Notes under the pieces: generated by a model
Database searches by the model: none
The model's input: the letters and a program-made list of their open reading frames with translations, nothing else
Told to the model about the DNA's origin: nothing
Translations under genes and position numbers: made by a program
Shown here: one piece after another, positions 35,291 to 45,789 of the stretch
Layout: every line of letters starts with the position of its first letter
Position numbering within the stretch: position 1 is the stretch's first letter
Assembly: GCA_020747065.1 (NCBI GenBank)
Contig: JAGMVK010000016.1
Coordinates: 372,001 to 436,000, forward strand
Reading direction: 5' to 3'
DNA: 64,000 nt
DNA from: Cadophora sp. MPI-SDFR-AT-0126
Taxonomy: Eukaryota > Ascomycota > Leotiomycetes > Helotiales > Ploettnerulaceae

Positions 35291-35840
35291 TTTGATGCAA
35301 CTGTATATATGTCACAGTCGGAGATACCCTGATAGACGGAAAAGTGCGATCCTGGGAGTCTCTCCCCATGACCTTAATGAACTAATGTTCTTCACGACTC
35401 GTCGCTTATCTTTTATCGTACCTCTGTACCGTTGAAGAGTTCACTACAAGAGACCTCTGGTGCGTCTCTAGTCCAGAACGACAAATTTGCTGTAGGCCTG
35501 GATTGACAAGGTTGGAAAGACTTGATTCGTGGGGGCAGGCTAGAGCTAATGCTTTAAATTTCTTCAAAAAGACATTCAAAACCCCTCGATGATTGGATAC
35601 ATATCGAAGAATCCACATCCAGCCGCCCTCAATTGAATAACACCTGCCGGCCCTGGTCAGCAGGTATTGACTGCCTCCAGTGCCAAGCCTCGCCTGGTCG
35701 ACCAAGTCAACAGACCACAAACACTCTTAAAAACTGTCGACATTAAATGGCTCTTTAGTGCCCTGGCGTAAATAAAACAAGACACTTCGGCTCTGATGGG
35801 CTTGGGATGGCCTTGTCTTCAGCGATATGCTACAGATGAC
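35291..35840. other. Convergent 3' region
   Basis: Lies between the ends of the HAD phosphatase gene and the arylsulfatase gene. No gene is seen. Confidence 0.4.
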
Positions 35841-37972
35841 CTAGTACCAATCGTTCCAATTGCCTGTCCTATACAACAACGGAACCTGTGGTCCTTCGGC
35901 AGATATGATATAACCTGGCTCGCAAGACGTGAAGGACACCTTAGGCTGTCTCGAATAAAAGGCATCGTACTTCGGATCCAAGGCATCTGTAAGCGTGTTG
36001 ACGTCTCCTTTCGGGTGAAGCGTTGACCAAGGTGTGGTGCATTGAGCACTTTTGCAGCTCTTCATAACCATCATCAATGCATCGAGACGAGCAGTGACTT
36101 GATTTAAAGCATGTCCCATAAGACTTCCACCAATGTTCGTTGCTAAGTTATCCATCTGTTCGGGATCTTTCTGCGATAGAATTTTAGATACTGCTCACTG
36201 CCAAGAGGTTGGGTTTTCCTACCATCATGTCATATAGCTCGTGCTCATTGGTACACCACACGGTGTACGCAAGGCTATAATCATCTCCGATTACTCGAAG
36301 CGCCTTGTAGGTATTGTTTTTGTACCGCGCTTTGCATGGCGTTAGCTTGTAAAGTCGAAAGGATTTCCTCACAAATTCACATACTGTAACCGCCGCCAAC
36401 CCCTTCGTTTGCGAAATCACCCTCGCCGATACCATCGCCCCAGAATTCAAGTGCAACATGATCATGCAGCGGAGAAGATATAGCTTGGTCCATCTCTTGC
36501 ACTGTGAGGGGCATAGGTATCCCGTCAAACTCGTCCCTCAAATCTATTCCCGCGAGCTTGAGCAAAGTCGGTGCAATGTCCGTGTGTGAAGTCACAAAAT
36601 CTACCGTTTTGTTCTTGGGTATCCCTGGACCTCGGATCAAGAAAGGAATGTTGATGTCTTCTTCGTACGCACATGTCTTGCCGGGCTGTAATCGATGCTG
36701 TGCGATGTGATACCCATTATCTGATGTGTAAATGATGTATGTATTATCAGAAATTCCCAGAGCTTCGATGCGATTGACAACAGCATCTACAAGTTCGTCT
36801 ACAGCAGCCAGTGACTGGAGTCGAGCCCGGTAAAACGTGTCCATGTACTCGATCTCAGAGTCATTTAGTTTGGGAAGCTGCGAAACCCAACTTGCTCCGC
36901 TTGGCTAAAGATATATAAATTTGAGGCTCGATGATTCTTGCTGTGAGTTACGTACCATGTCAGGATTGAAATTAGCTCCTCTGGGTACTTGAACATGAGG
37001 ATACAAGTCTTTGTGCCTGTCTGCAGGGACTGCTGCATCAAAATAGGCACGCCCGGTATCGTTTCTGTAGTTCAATCGCGAATGAGGGGCAATTGGAGCC
37101 ACACCCTATGAATCAAGTTAGACAACAATTCGGCAATATTGTCCTAAAATTATTTGGAACATGAGGATAGAAATCTCAGATTTCCAAGAGGATGAAGCTG
37201 TGCTCCACCACCACCTACAATGAAAAATGGGCCTCCTGCGTTTGTCGCCTTGTCGAGGAAGCCAAGGGCGTAGTCTCGGATAACATCCGTCGAGTACTCT
37301 GGTCGTGCAACCGGGGAAGTCTGGTCTTCCTGGAATTCGGAATTGTGGTAGAAATAAGTGGAATAATCAAGGAGGACTGGGGAAATGTCAGTAAAATTTC
37401 CAAGAACAAATAACTGAAGCTGCACCGACATCCGGTACCGTTCCATCCAGCAGGATATGGATTATTCCACAAGTCAACTGAATGTCCATTCATCAACTTG
37501 CCAGTGTAGTATGTGTTATAGCCTCCTGCTTGAAGCCAGACCGGCAAGTAGTTGTCATTGAGTCCTTGGGCCAAGAATATTGGGTAGCCACCTTGAATTC
37601 ATCAGTGTTTACTCGTATCGTCACCGAACTCTGCAGCGAGTCCTGCATACCATATGGAGGAGAGAGATCAGTAACGTTCGTGTTGTGAGCCATCCTCCCG
37701 GTCAACAAGTTTACTCGAGACGGACAGCAGACAGAAATTGTGCAGTAGTGTTTATTGAAAGTAGTTCCCTGAGCGCCTAGGTGTTTTTGCAGAGCAGGCT
37801 GGTAAGACAGTGAATTCAAATGAAGGTCTTGGTCGTCAGTTATTATCAAGACAATGTTGGGTGGCGCTGCTCCTTCGCATTGTTCTCGTGTCATTGAGGA
37901 GCCGCAATTCGATCTTGGGCTTGCTGACAGCGTTCCGAGAGCGAAGAGGGAAATCGCCAGTAGGGTTAACAT
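35841..37972 (-). CDS. Secreted arylsulfatase
   Basis: Seven exons: 37972-37651, 37591-37430, 37376-37219, 37105-36956, 36904-36385, 36329-36223 and 36170-35841, giving 582 residues. A signal peptide (LLAISLFALGTLSA) starts the protein. The sulfatase N-terminal metal motif is PNIVLIITDDQD. The formylglycine motif is Cys82-Cys-Pro-Ser-Arg86 followed by LLTGR. Spliced motifs include PPYGGYPIFLAQGLNDNYLP, WNGTGFLLDYSTY, FFIGVAPIAPHSR and NPDMPSGASWVSQLPKLN. TSDNGYHIAQHRLQPGKTC and EDINIPFLIRGPGI follow. The intron at 37218-37106 uses the gtaggt donor just after PFFI. An in-frame Gly-rich stretch after it is intronic. The family needs a formylglycine-generating enzyme in the secretory path and hydrolyses sulfate esters, often for sulfur supply. 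The substrate is unknown. Confidence 0.9.
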
Positions 37973-38555
37973 GTTGATGAATCCAAGCGGAAATTTGCTA
38001 CCGATGATGAAAAAGACGGAAGTCTAGCGGGAAGATAAGTATCTTCGTCTGGGAAATCATCCTCATTATATACGACCCAACAAGTATTGGATTTTGTAGT
38101 TGCTCGCATCGAACACGAATTCTGTGGTATTCAATTCGTCCCGGAACCCCGCAAGTCCTGGTGAGTAAAAACTTTAAACTTCGGCGGAAGTTGATGCCCC
38201 TGGTGTATCCGTCCCCTGGCAAACCCAACCTATTTCCTTTGGCCAATAGAGCATCATTCTTCTGCATGTGAAAGTTTGTTTTCTGGCTCGTGCATCCATT
38301 TTGGGTCTACTCGCATCTGCCGAACTTCTAGGACTAGGGTGGAAGCAATACTAGGATCAGACGAACGCGGGTCTTTCAGACAGGCGTCAACAGTGAACTT
38401 GTTGAATTCTGTGCCCTACCCCGCCCGAATAGCCCATGCAGATTTCGCAAACCGAGAGACCCGTACCTTGTAGAGGCAATCAGGACCAGGCGATGCTTAA
38501 AGGCTTCAATAATGCAAAGTCATGCCCATTCCAGTCCATAAAGACACGATCATCT
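37973..38555. other. Intergenic region
   Basis: Promoter of the arylsulfatase gene and 3' flank of the next block. No gene is seen. Confidence 0.35.
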
Positions 38556-39327
38556 TTACCTCGCCAGAAGAAAGGTGCCAGCCTCGTGTCGAATACTTCC
38601 GTCCTTGCCTTCCATTGTCAGCCATCCCAGCTCAAAATCAATGTCAAGACCCAGACTAAGCTGCTCCGATTCAACTTCTGCCTTCAAAATTTGTGACTTC
38701 TTTCGTTCTTGTAATAAAGCATCCGGCATCAACATGATATCCAATGCTGCTTCGGCCTTTAAGTGTTGCCTGTTTCTCTCCTCTTTCCGGGATGCTGCAG
38801 TAACGAAGTCTCGACGACCATACCTGACCTCGAACCTCTCTGATGGTTGAAGTTTTTGGATGCTTGCGATATAATTCGAAGGTTTACCGCTCAAGAAGAT
38901 GTCCAGACCCCCTTTCGTGAGGGCCAAGAATAGCATAATGCTTTTTAAGTTTGGAAGCATCGTCGAGATGGCGATACATGAGCTGTCAAGTGCTTCGCAC
39001 ATGATGGCACGAGACCGAACACCTGCTGCTCCACGTCGGTGACCTGGCAAGCCGCGCCAGCAGGTCAGGTCAAGGTCAAGGTTTGGACTAATATGAGTGA
39101 TGAAGTCTTGATACTGAGGAGAATGTCGGAGCCAAGCTTGAGAATTCTACGCAAAGTTAGCGTATCGTTCAGTTTCAATATCAAAAGGCGCCATTTACCA
39201 GTCTCCCATGGCGAGGGCTAATCATGGCAGAAGCGCCCTGCATTCCTAGAAAGCGATGCACGCCTCCCCATCTGTTACAAGAAAGGTAGACACCCGCTTC
39301 AGAAGAAACCAGCCAGCCTGATCTCAT
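38556..39327 (-). CDS. Hypothetical protein, two-exon block (possibly 3' part of the next gene)
   Basis: Exons 39327-39199 and 39146-38556 are joined by a 52-nt intron (gtaaat...gcgtag, branch cgctaac), giving 239 residues from the ATG at 39327. The frame is open and protein-like further upstream to about 39375, so a longer exon is likely. Segments include SGWLVSSEAGVYLSCNRWGG, QAWLRHSPQYQDFITHISPN, LDLDLTCWRGLPG and ISTMLPNLKSIMLFLAL. The last resembles the 'topmost scoring of ranked lines' region of fungal F-box-like proteins, where leucine-rich lines follow the F-box. The upstream F-box-like exon ends only about 100 nt away, so both may be one gene whose joining splice I could not fix. The function is unknown. 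Confidence 0.4.
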
Positions 39328-39427
39328 ATCAACGACAGTCGAGGACCAGAACCACCAAGAAAGTCCTCGGAAAGATTAGGTCGTTGGACCATCTCAGTAT
39401 CACCACAGAGCTCAGAGCCGCTTTTAT

Positions 39428-39964
39428 TCACTCGTCTTCTGGTCTCTTCGTACTCATACAGTGCTTGAGCGAATTGGCAAAGCTATCGTATTCCACCTCC
39501 TTGTAATAGTCGAGTGTGCCGCAATTTTCCATGAACATGCTCTGAATGTGGGCTTCAGACTTTTTTACTGGAAAGAGCGGGAACATCGGAGCCAGGCCAT
39601 AGGTTGGTTCTGACGGGAGTAACTTTTCGTAGAGGGGGGTCTTGTTCCTTCTTGCGAAGTTGATCAGGTTTCCAGGCGTCACCTTGGTCTGGGGCCATTG
39701 GGTTGCAGGTGCCCAGGCTGCGATGTATTGATAGATCTGATGTCGAAGCTCCTTTGGCAGATCCGCAACGTGCTCAAGCAATCTATCAAAGATGTCAGTC
39801 ATTTTAAAAGTAAGACCAACCAATTTGTGAATGACGGCAATGCAGTGTACGAACCCATTAGGAAAGGGTCCAAAACCCACAGAGTGGTCAAAGTATTTTG
39901 ATAGCGTGTGATCTTTTCCAGTCCATAGCGACGACGGTTGTCCGAGAAGCGGTGCATTCATCAT
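39428..39964 (-). CDS. F-box-like protein or 5' exon of one
   Basis: A frame open from an ATG at 39964 (with an alternative ATG at 39802, TDIFDRLLEHVADL) to a TGA at 39428. It contains ADLPKELRHQIYQYIAAW, the LPxELRxxIYxY core of fungal F-box or 2EXR-like domains, followed by a region rich in Pro and aromatic residues (YGLAPMFPLFPVKK). The end (KHCMSTKRPEDE) may be natural or may be read-through past a donor. Such domains serve as protein-binding adaptors, often in ubiquitin ligases. No partner can be inferred. It may form one gene with the block at 38556-39327. Confidence 0.45.
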   Translation of the reverse strand: MMNAPLLGQPSSLWTGKDHTLSKYFDHSVGFGPFPNGFVHCIAVIHKLVGLTFKMTDIFDRLLEHVADLPKELRHQIYQYIAAWAPATQWPQTKVTPGNLINFARRNKTPLYEKLLPSEPTYGLAPMFPLFPVKKSEAHIQSMFMENCGTLDYYKEVEYDSFANSLKHCMSTKRPEDE

Positions 39965-41593
39965 GACCTCAGTCGACTCTGCTTGAGAGGTATCACCACA
40001 GAAGACGAAGGAATTCTTGGTTTGATGTGTCAATTTCTTAACTCGAAGTGACGAAATTGTATGCTCGAGTGTAAATTAAATCACAGCTATGACTCATTAG
40101 GCTAGCGGCCGCGTAATATTATATTGATTGTATCTATGGCTTGTGAGCAGGAGAATGGGCTACTCCTAGGACGCCGTCTGTCGTATGATATTGCATTCAC
40201 ACCCTGCTGTGCTAACTTGGGAATCAAATTGAAAATTGTGAGCTGAAATACGGTGCTATGAATAATGCAAGTCTTTCGATGACATGTTTCACTAGTAACT
40301 TAACGTGTACTTTCTCAATCAAGAACCTTGGGAGTCCATCCGTCACAACCGAGTTCGCAGTTCGACATAAGCATTAGATCAGCTTGCCGTTGCCAGACTG
40401 CATAGAATGTCTTGTTAATTATACTTAGAATACTTCTGCAGCCTCTGAGAATTGTGGACACCTAAAACTGTGCTGGAAGGTCAACAACGACTGCCGTACA
40501 CCGAGCACCCTTACACGCATCCATTCAACAGCTTAATTCCTTGAGATATTCCCAAACGACGTTATGAGAAGTGCAATTCATGCGATTAACGCTACGAAAG
40601 AACCTAGGGACAGTCGCAGTCAGCTTCGTTGTGAAATGCACAAACAGGGTTCCATTGGTTTGTTTTCTTTGTTGAAGGAGCGGGGAAACTAAGCGAGATC
40701 ACAATACTTTCTTCATCACCGTCAATCAGCCAGCCCAAATCCTTAGGAACTGCAATGATTGGCATACTTTCAATTGTCCAAACAATCACATAAGATGGAA
40801 AGTTGGTTCATGTAGAGTGTATGTCGAGAGGTCAAGGTACGTATCGACATCAAAGAACACTCCCATTCAGAATCTAGGTATTCTGCGAAGCTCAACAAAG
40901 ATCTCCACCGCAACTACAGAAGTGGTAGGCGTTAGACTCAATTCAATAGGGGAATCAAATAACCGAGTTTACTTTTATCCAGAGAGCCACACAGTACTTA
41001 ATTGAATGCCAAACCTCGCTGGTCAGTCCATGCCCATAGCAGGTTAATAGCCGTGATAGAGCTCAAAGGCTTGGAGAGCATGGCTCAATGCTAGATGAGA
41101 ATTACAAATTTTCTCACAGAATATCTTTCAACTAAATACCATTTTAAATTTAAAGGGGAAAAATCTAATTTGGATCACGATGAGTGTCTCTGATTCAACC
41201 TTCACTCATCTCCACCATATCTAGTTCAGGCGAGCAAAGTAGAAACTGCAAGATTACATACATGCTGTTTGAACTTTCATCTGACTAAAACAGATCATTT
41301 CCTCCCATATATCAAAACCCTCGCCACGTCCCATATTGTTGTATGGAGCAGTAAGGTTTACCAATGCTGGACCCTCAGTATCCATTCGCCGGCACGAGCC
41401 GAGACTGACAAGGGTGCCCCGGTGGTTGTGACAGTGATGACGTGTGGCGGCACGCTCTCCAAGTGTGGCTGAGCTCTACTCAAGAGAAGCCAATATCCAA
41501 CCTCAAAGCAAGACTGCCAACTCCTGTCAACTGTCCCAATATCTCCATCTCCCTCCAAGCAACCCTGGTACACAATCTCAAAATACCGGCAAG
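39965..41593. other. AT-rich intergenic region with a possible coding remnant
   Basis: No supported gene. A short minus frame at 40604-40789 reads like protein (MPIIAVPKDLGWLIDGDEES and WNPVCAFHNEADCDCP) but has no usable start or splice acceptor and is probably a relic. Composition is AT-rich from about 40030 to 41290. The last 250 nt are the leader of the next gene. Confidence 0.35.
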
Positions 41594-43121
41594 ATGATGG
41601 AATACTTCACATACAAGAAAGTCAAGAAGCACCAAGCAGAGAAGAAGGCTGCAGAGGGCAAACAATCACCCCTCCTCGACGAGAAAGACGAGAGCTTCCT
41701 GCGGCGAGTCATCTCTGCGGAGGGCATACCTCCTCCCCTACCCGCGAGACCTCAAGAATTGACTGTGGCCGGCGATTTCTCGGGCAATGCGTCGCAGATG
41801 GTGGTTCACGATGGGAATACAGTAGCTGAGGAGGAGAAGAGGCGAAGCTCGAAGGACAAAGGAAAGGGCAAGGAGAAGGAAAAGGAGAATATTGAGACGG
41901 AGGCCAAAAAGCCTGGGAGGTTTTCGTTCCTGTCTCGAGTTGGAACGAAGAAGGTATGCTAAACATATATTTCCTTCCAATTTGGCGCAAGGCTAATCGC
42001 TCAACAGCACAAAGACAAAGATGGACTCAAACCAGCTTCAGGAGTCGTAACACCCAACGAAGCAGCTGCCGAAGAAAACGACATCAATAAAGTTCTCGAA
42101 GACCTCAACCTCTCCGCGATCAACAACCGCGCCTTCTCCATCTCAGATGAATCCCAGCAAGTCCTCCAGAAGTTCACCGTCATCCTCAAGGATCTCGTGA
42201 ACGGCGTTCCCACAGCATACGATGATTTGGTTGGTCTACTCGACGACTCGCAAGGTACATTAGCAAAGAGCTATGACCATTTACCGAGTTTCTTGCAGAA
42301 GCTTGTTACGCAGTTGCCGGATAAGTTGACCAAGAATTTGGCGCCTGAGCTATTGGCTGTGGCCACAGAAGCGCAGGCTTTCAATTCTGCATCGGCGGCA
42401 GCGAGTGGTGGTGAGGCTGCTGCCGGAGGTGCAGCTGGACTTGGTGCCGCAGCGATGAAGTTCCTCAAGCCTACAAGTTTGAAGGACTTGGTCACAAAGC
42501 CTGGAGCCGTAGTGTCCATGTTGAAGGCTATCATGAATGCACTGAAGCTCAGATGGCCAGCGTTCATGGGCACGAATGTATTGCTCAGTCTTGGGCTCTT
42601 CGGTAAGCCAATCTACCCTTCATTTATTACATTAACCCTTTCCCGCTGGTCCACATGCAGCTAACAGCAATTCAGTCCTCCTCTTCGTATTCTGGTACTG
42701 CCACAAGCGCGGGCGCGAAGTCCGTCTCGAGCGCGAAGCCAAAGTAGACAGCGAAGGTCGCATCATCGAACTCGAAGACGACGCTATGCTACCGGGTCCC
42801 AACGGCGAATCCAGCCACCAGCGACCGAGGGCCACACATAGGGATACCGAGCGTGAGAATGAACATGGTTCGAGGCGAGAGCATAGATCTAGCCCATCAA
42901 GTCGCGATCGGGATCATGAGCGAGAGCGTGAACATAGGTCCAGCCGCGAGAATCGATCTAGGCAGTCTAGTCGTGAGCGGGAACGTGATAGGGAGCATCG
43001 CCACGAGCGACGGGAGAGGGAGAGAGATCATGTGGAGAGGAGACCGACTAGTAACAGGAGCGAGGAGAAGAAATCCAGGAGGAGAGATAGGGATAGAGAG
43101 GTTGAGAGGGAGAGGCGATGA
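41594..43121 (+). CDS. Single-pass membrane protein with Arg/Glu-rich tail
   Basis: Exons 41594-41953, 42008-42602 and 42676-43121 encode 466 residues. The start is the ATG at 41594 (MMEYFTYKKVKKHQ). The N-terminal 150 residues are charged, with a Lys/Glu run (KDKGKGKEKEKEN). A helical middle domain follows (VLQKFTVILKDLVNGVPTAY, LPSFLQKLVTQLPDKL), then an Ala/Gly stretch. A hydrophobic helix at about 300-330 (GTNVLLSLGLFVLLFVFWYC), spliced across the second intron, is followed by a basic stretch. The C-terminal 110 residues are almost only Arg, Glu, Asp, His and Ser, with REH/RDRE repeats. Conserved fungal proteins with this layout exist, often annotated as hypothetical or ring-like. The function is unknown. 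The tail would be cytosolic if the N-terminus is lumenal, but topology is not clear. Confidence 0.72.
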
Positions 43122-43798
43122 AAATGATGTTATGTGTGATGTTTGATACCCTTTTATGCTTGATGATTGTTGTATGACTCGTACCGAACTGGGAATTGGC
43201 AAACGAATGGACTTGATGACTTGGAGGTAATGGGCCTGGTACGGCAGAGACTGGGACTAGCGAGGCAAGCGGTTAAGATACTTGTAAGCATGACACGATG
43301 AGATAGAATCAATGCACGAAATTCATTTTATTGACATTGCGATTATTGACAATTTGCTCGCCGCACAATATCTTCTGCAATGCCTCGGAATATCAGACCC
43401 CTTATCTCCCATTCCATAATTGGAAAAGGAGAAACAGTCTATATTCGTTGATCGCTTTTATACTGTCAATAGACAGCAAAGATATCGCTCCAAAATCAAA
43501 TAACTCCCCACCATAGCTGATGCAGCAAATCATGCCCCGAAGTTCAAAAAAGAAAACATCGCATGCCACCCAATTTTGGGCCAATCACCGACACTTCGTG
43601 AAGCCTGAATCAAAATGCCACCTGCAGTAGAACGCCCTCGCAAATAACAAACCTCCACGTGCCAGCGGAACACAGCTAACCACTCAAAACCCCGAAAATG
43701 TGCAAATGTATCGAGAAGTATCCACGACCCAGAATCCAGGTCCTAGAGTACCTTCTAAAACACCTCGATTGAATGTGAGAACTCCAAAGATCTGGTGT
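43122..43798. other. Convergent 3' region
   Basis: Lies between the ends of the membrane protein gene and the F-box/2EXR-like gene. No gene is seen. Confidence 0.4.
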
Positions 43799-45346
43799 TT
43801 ATCCAGCGTAGTCGGAATCATCCTCCCAATTGGTAGACTTCCGAGACTTCTTGGTCTTGGTCTTGGTCTTCGTCTTGGTGGCCTTGACTACGTTCACTGG
43901 CTGCTAGATTCGAGTCAGTAATCTTGGGGTCGTATGTCAGAAGGGAGAGTTCAGCTCACTGGAGGTGGTACGTATTTAGGGGCTGTCATGACTGTGTTCA
44001 GGAAGTCTTGCAAAGCCTTGATCTCGACGGCAGTGAAATCTGATCCGCAATCCTTAACTCTAACCTTATCGAGGCCTCTCAGAGCAACAATATCATCAAA
44101 GCCCCGGCATCTGCTGAACTTCTTGATGGACGCAACATGCTGATGGCTATACTGTTGTTTGTGCCAGATGCGTGGGTTGGAGAGAAAGTTATCAACTCGG
44201 AGATTGAGGATCTTGAGATTTGGACAGGTGTGGAAGAACTTGATTGCGTTGACGTGCTTTCTACCGTAGGTGTTCCAATCGAAAGTAACTTCGCTCAAAT
44301 GGGGTTTGATGATCATCAGATGGTCCGCCGCGACCTTGTCGCAGGAGCCGATGCGGAAGTTGTTCTTATAGAAAACAGGTCGGGTCTCCTCTAACATGAT
44401 CTTGCAGGTCTGCATCAATGGTGCTAGTCCAAGGTTTGGTGTATCCTCTTCATGACGATGAAGGGGCTTCGAGCCGATCATAGCAAATTGATAGATGATG
44501 AGACGCAACTCGAAGGGGAGCTTTTGGATGCGAAAGATTGACTTGTCTATATGGACAGTCAGCATCATGCTCAATTTTAGCATACAAGACAGCTTACCAG
44601 CACTGCGGACAGCTTGACCAAGGGTGAACTTGGCTGCCTCCCACTCCTTCTCGCCAACGTCCAGGATATTACGACGACTCTCGTTGTTCTCGATGAAAAC
44701 ACCCATCTCCTCTGATGAGAATTGCTGTTGATCGACGTTGTTCAGGTTGACAATCTCATATCGACCCCCTCCCAGAGCACGAACAACACACAATCCATCC
44801 ACCAATTTCTTGTTGGTCTTGAAAGTCTCGAAAACTGGGCCACGCTTCTTCTCAGGGACAACGTCGTTGACTTCTTGTGTGTTGACGACTTCCTCCTCGG
44901 CTTCCTCAGCCTTGTCGACGCGCTTGCGCGAGAGGCTTGGTGGTGGACTACTTTCTTCCTCCTCGTTGAACTCAGAAACAAAGCCCTTGCGTGCCACAGG
45001 AGTCGGAAGCTTGCCAGTACGGCCACGGGTGACGCGCATGGTGGGAGTGGACTGGTCCATATTGGTAGCTGGGTCGAGAGTCCAGCGGGAAGGGTTTGGG
45101 GGAGTAGAGTCGAGGTTATTGATGGAGGTATCGAGAGGGTGTTGGAGGCGCGTCGTGAGCTGCCTGCACTGTGGTGAAGACGTGTCGGTGTTGAGGGGAA
45201 GAGGAATGACGATCTCGAAGTTGGACCTCGAGTATGAAGGAAAGACGAAGTTCTAGGAAGGCAGGCGCAATCGAGGGTAGAAGTAGGCAAGGTGACAGGG
45301 ATGTTGCAAGTTCTGCACGTGGTCGCTTATTGATGATTGAAGCCAT
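43799..45346 (-). CDS. F-box/2EXR-like protein with Lys/Thr tail
   Basis: Exons 45346-45297, 45226-44598, 44546-43960 and 43903-43799 encode 456 residues. The first exon reads ASIINKRPRAELATS and joins NFEIVIPLPLNTDTSSP through a 70-nt intron with a weak gtcacc donor. A start at 45352 would add two residues. After an acidic, low-complexity region, IFRIQKLPFELRLIIYQFAM forms the F-box/2EXR-like core. LMQTCKIMLEETRPVFYKNN and EVTFDWNTYGRKHVNAIKFF follow, as in fungal proteins of this class. The last exon is a short basic tail with TKTKTKTKTKK and an acidic end (NWEDDSDYAG). Without it the frame would stop just after PKYVPPPVS. The probable role is an adaptor for ubiquitin ligation or in nuclear processes, which is inferred. 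Confidence 0.7.
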
Positions 45347-45789
45347 CGTCATTACCGACGTGAACTCGAATCACCAGAGTGAATGAGACTGTGAATTCGA
45401 TCGACTCGAGTTGACAGCCAGGATGAGCTCTTTAGAATAATATAAGAGTACAGAGCGTCACAAGTCATAACACAGTCCACCTCAATAGCAAATCACGCGG
45501 TTTGAAAAAGTCAACAAACCCACAAACAAACAAAACAAAACAACAAAACAGATACCCACATTTATCTCGCTGAATGTCTTCTTGCCGATCAGTACATCTG
45601 TCGATACACATCAGCAAACTTATTACTACCTTATTGTGTTTCATGGCTTCAAGGTCATGCAGAAACTAGGTAGAAGGAAGAGCTTTGACTTTTCAAGAAG
45701 GGTATACTCCTTCAATCCAGCAACACCTATCTGTCTGAAGACCATTCTATCCTACACCTACACCCAGCAAACGCCGCCCAATCAAATCC
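45347..45789. other. Intergenic region
   Basis: Promoter of the F-box/2EXR-like gene and 3' flank of the Arp9 gene, with an A/C-rich tract (AACAAAACAAAAC-like) at about 45515-45550. No gene is seen. Confidence 0.4.

Noticed and set aside
37150..37218. Gly-rich extension GGGGAQLHPLG after PFFIV in the arylsulfatase
   Set aside because: A gtaggt donor right after PFFI and the restored VAPIAPHSR motif show that this stretch is intronic.
40604..40789. Cys-rich 61-codon minus frame in the AT-rich spacer
   Set aside because: No start codon or acceptor is available, so it was described as a possible remnant and not called as a gene.
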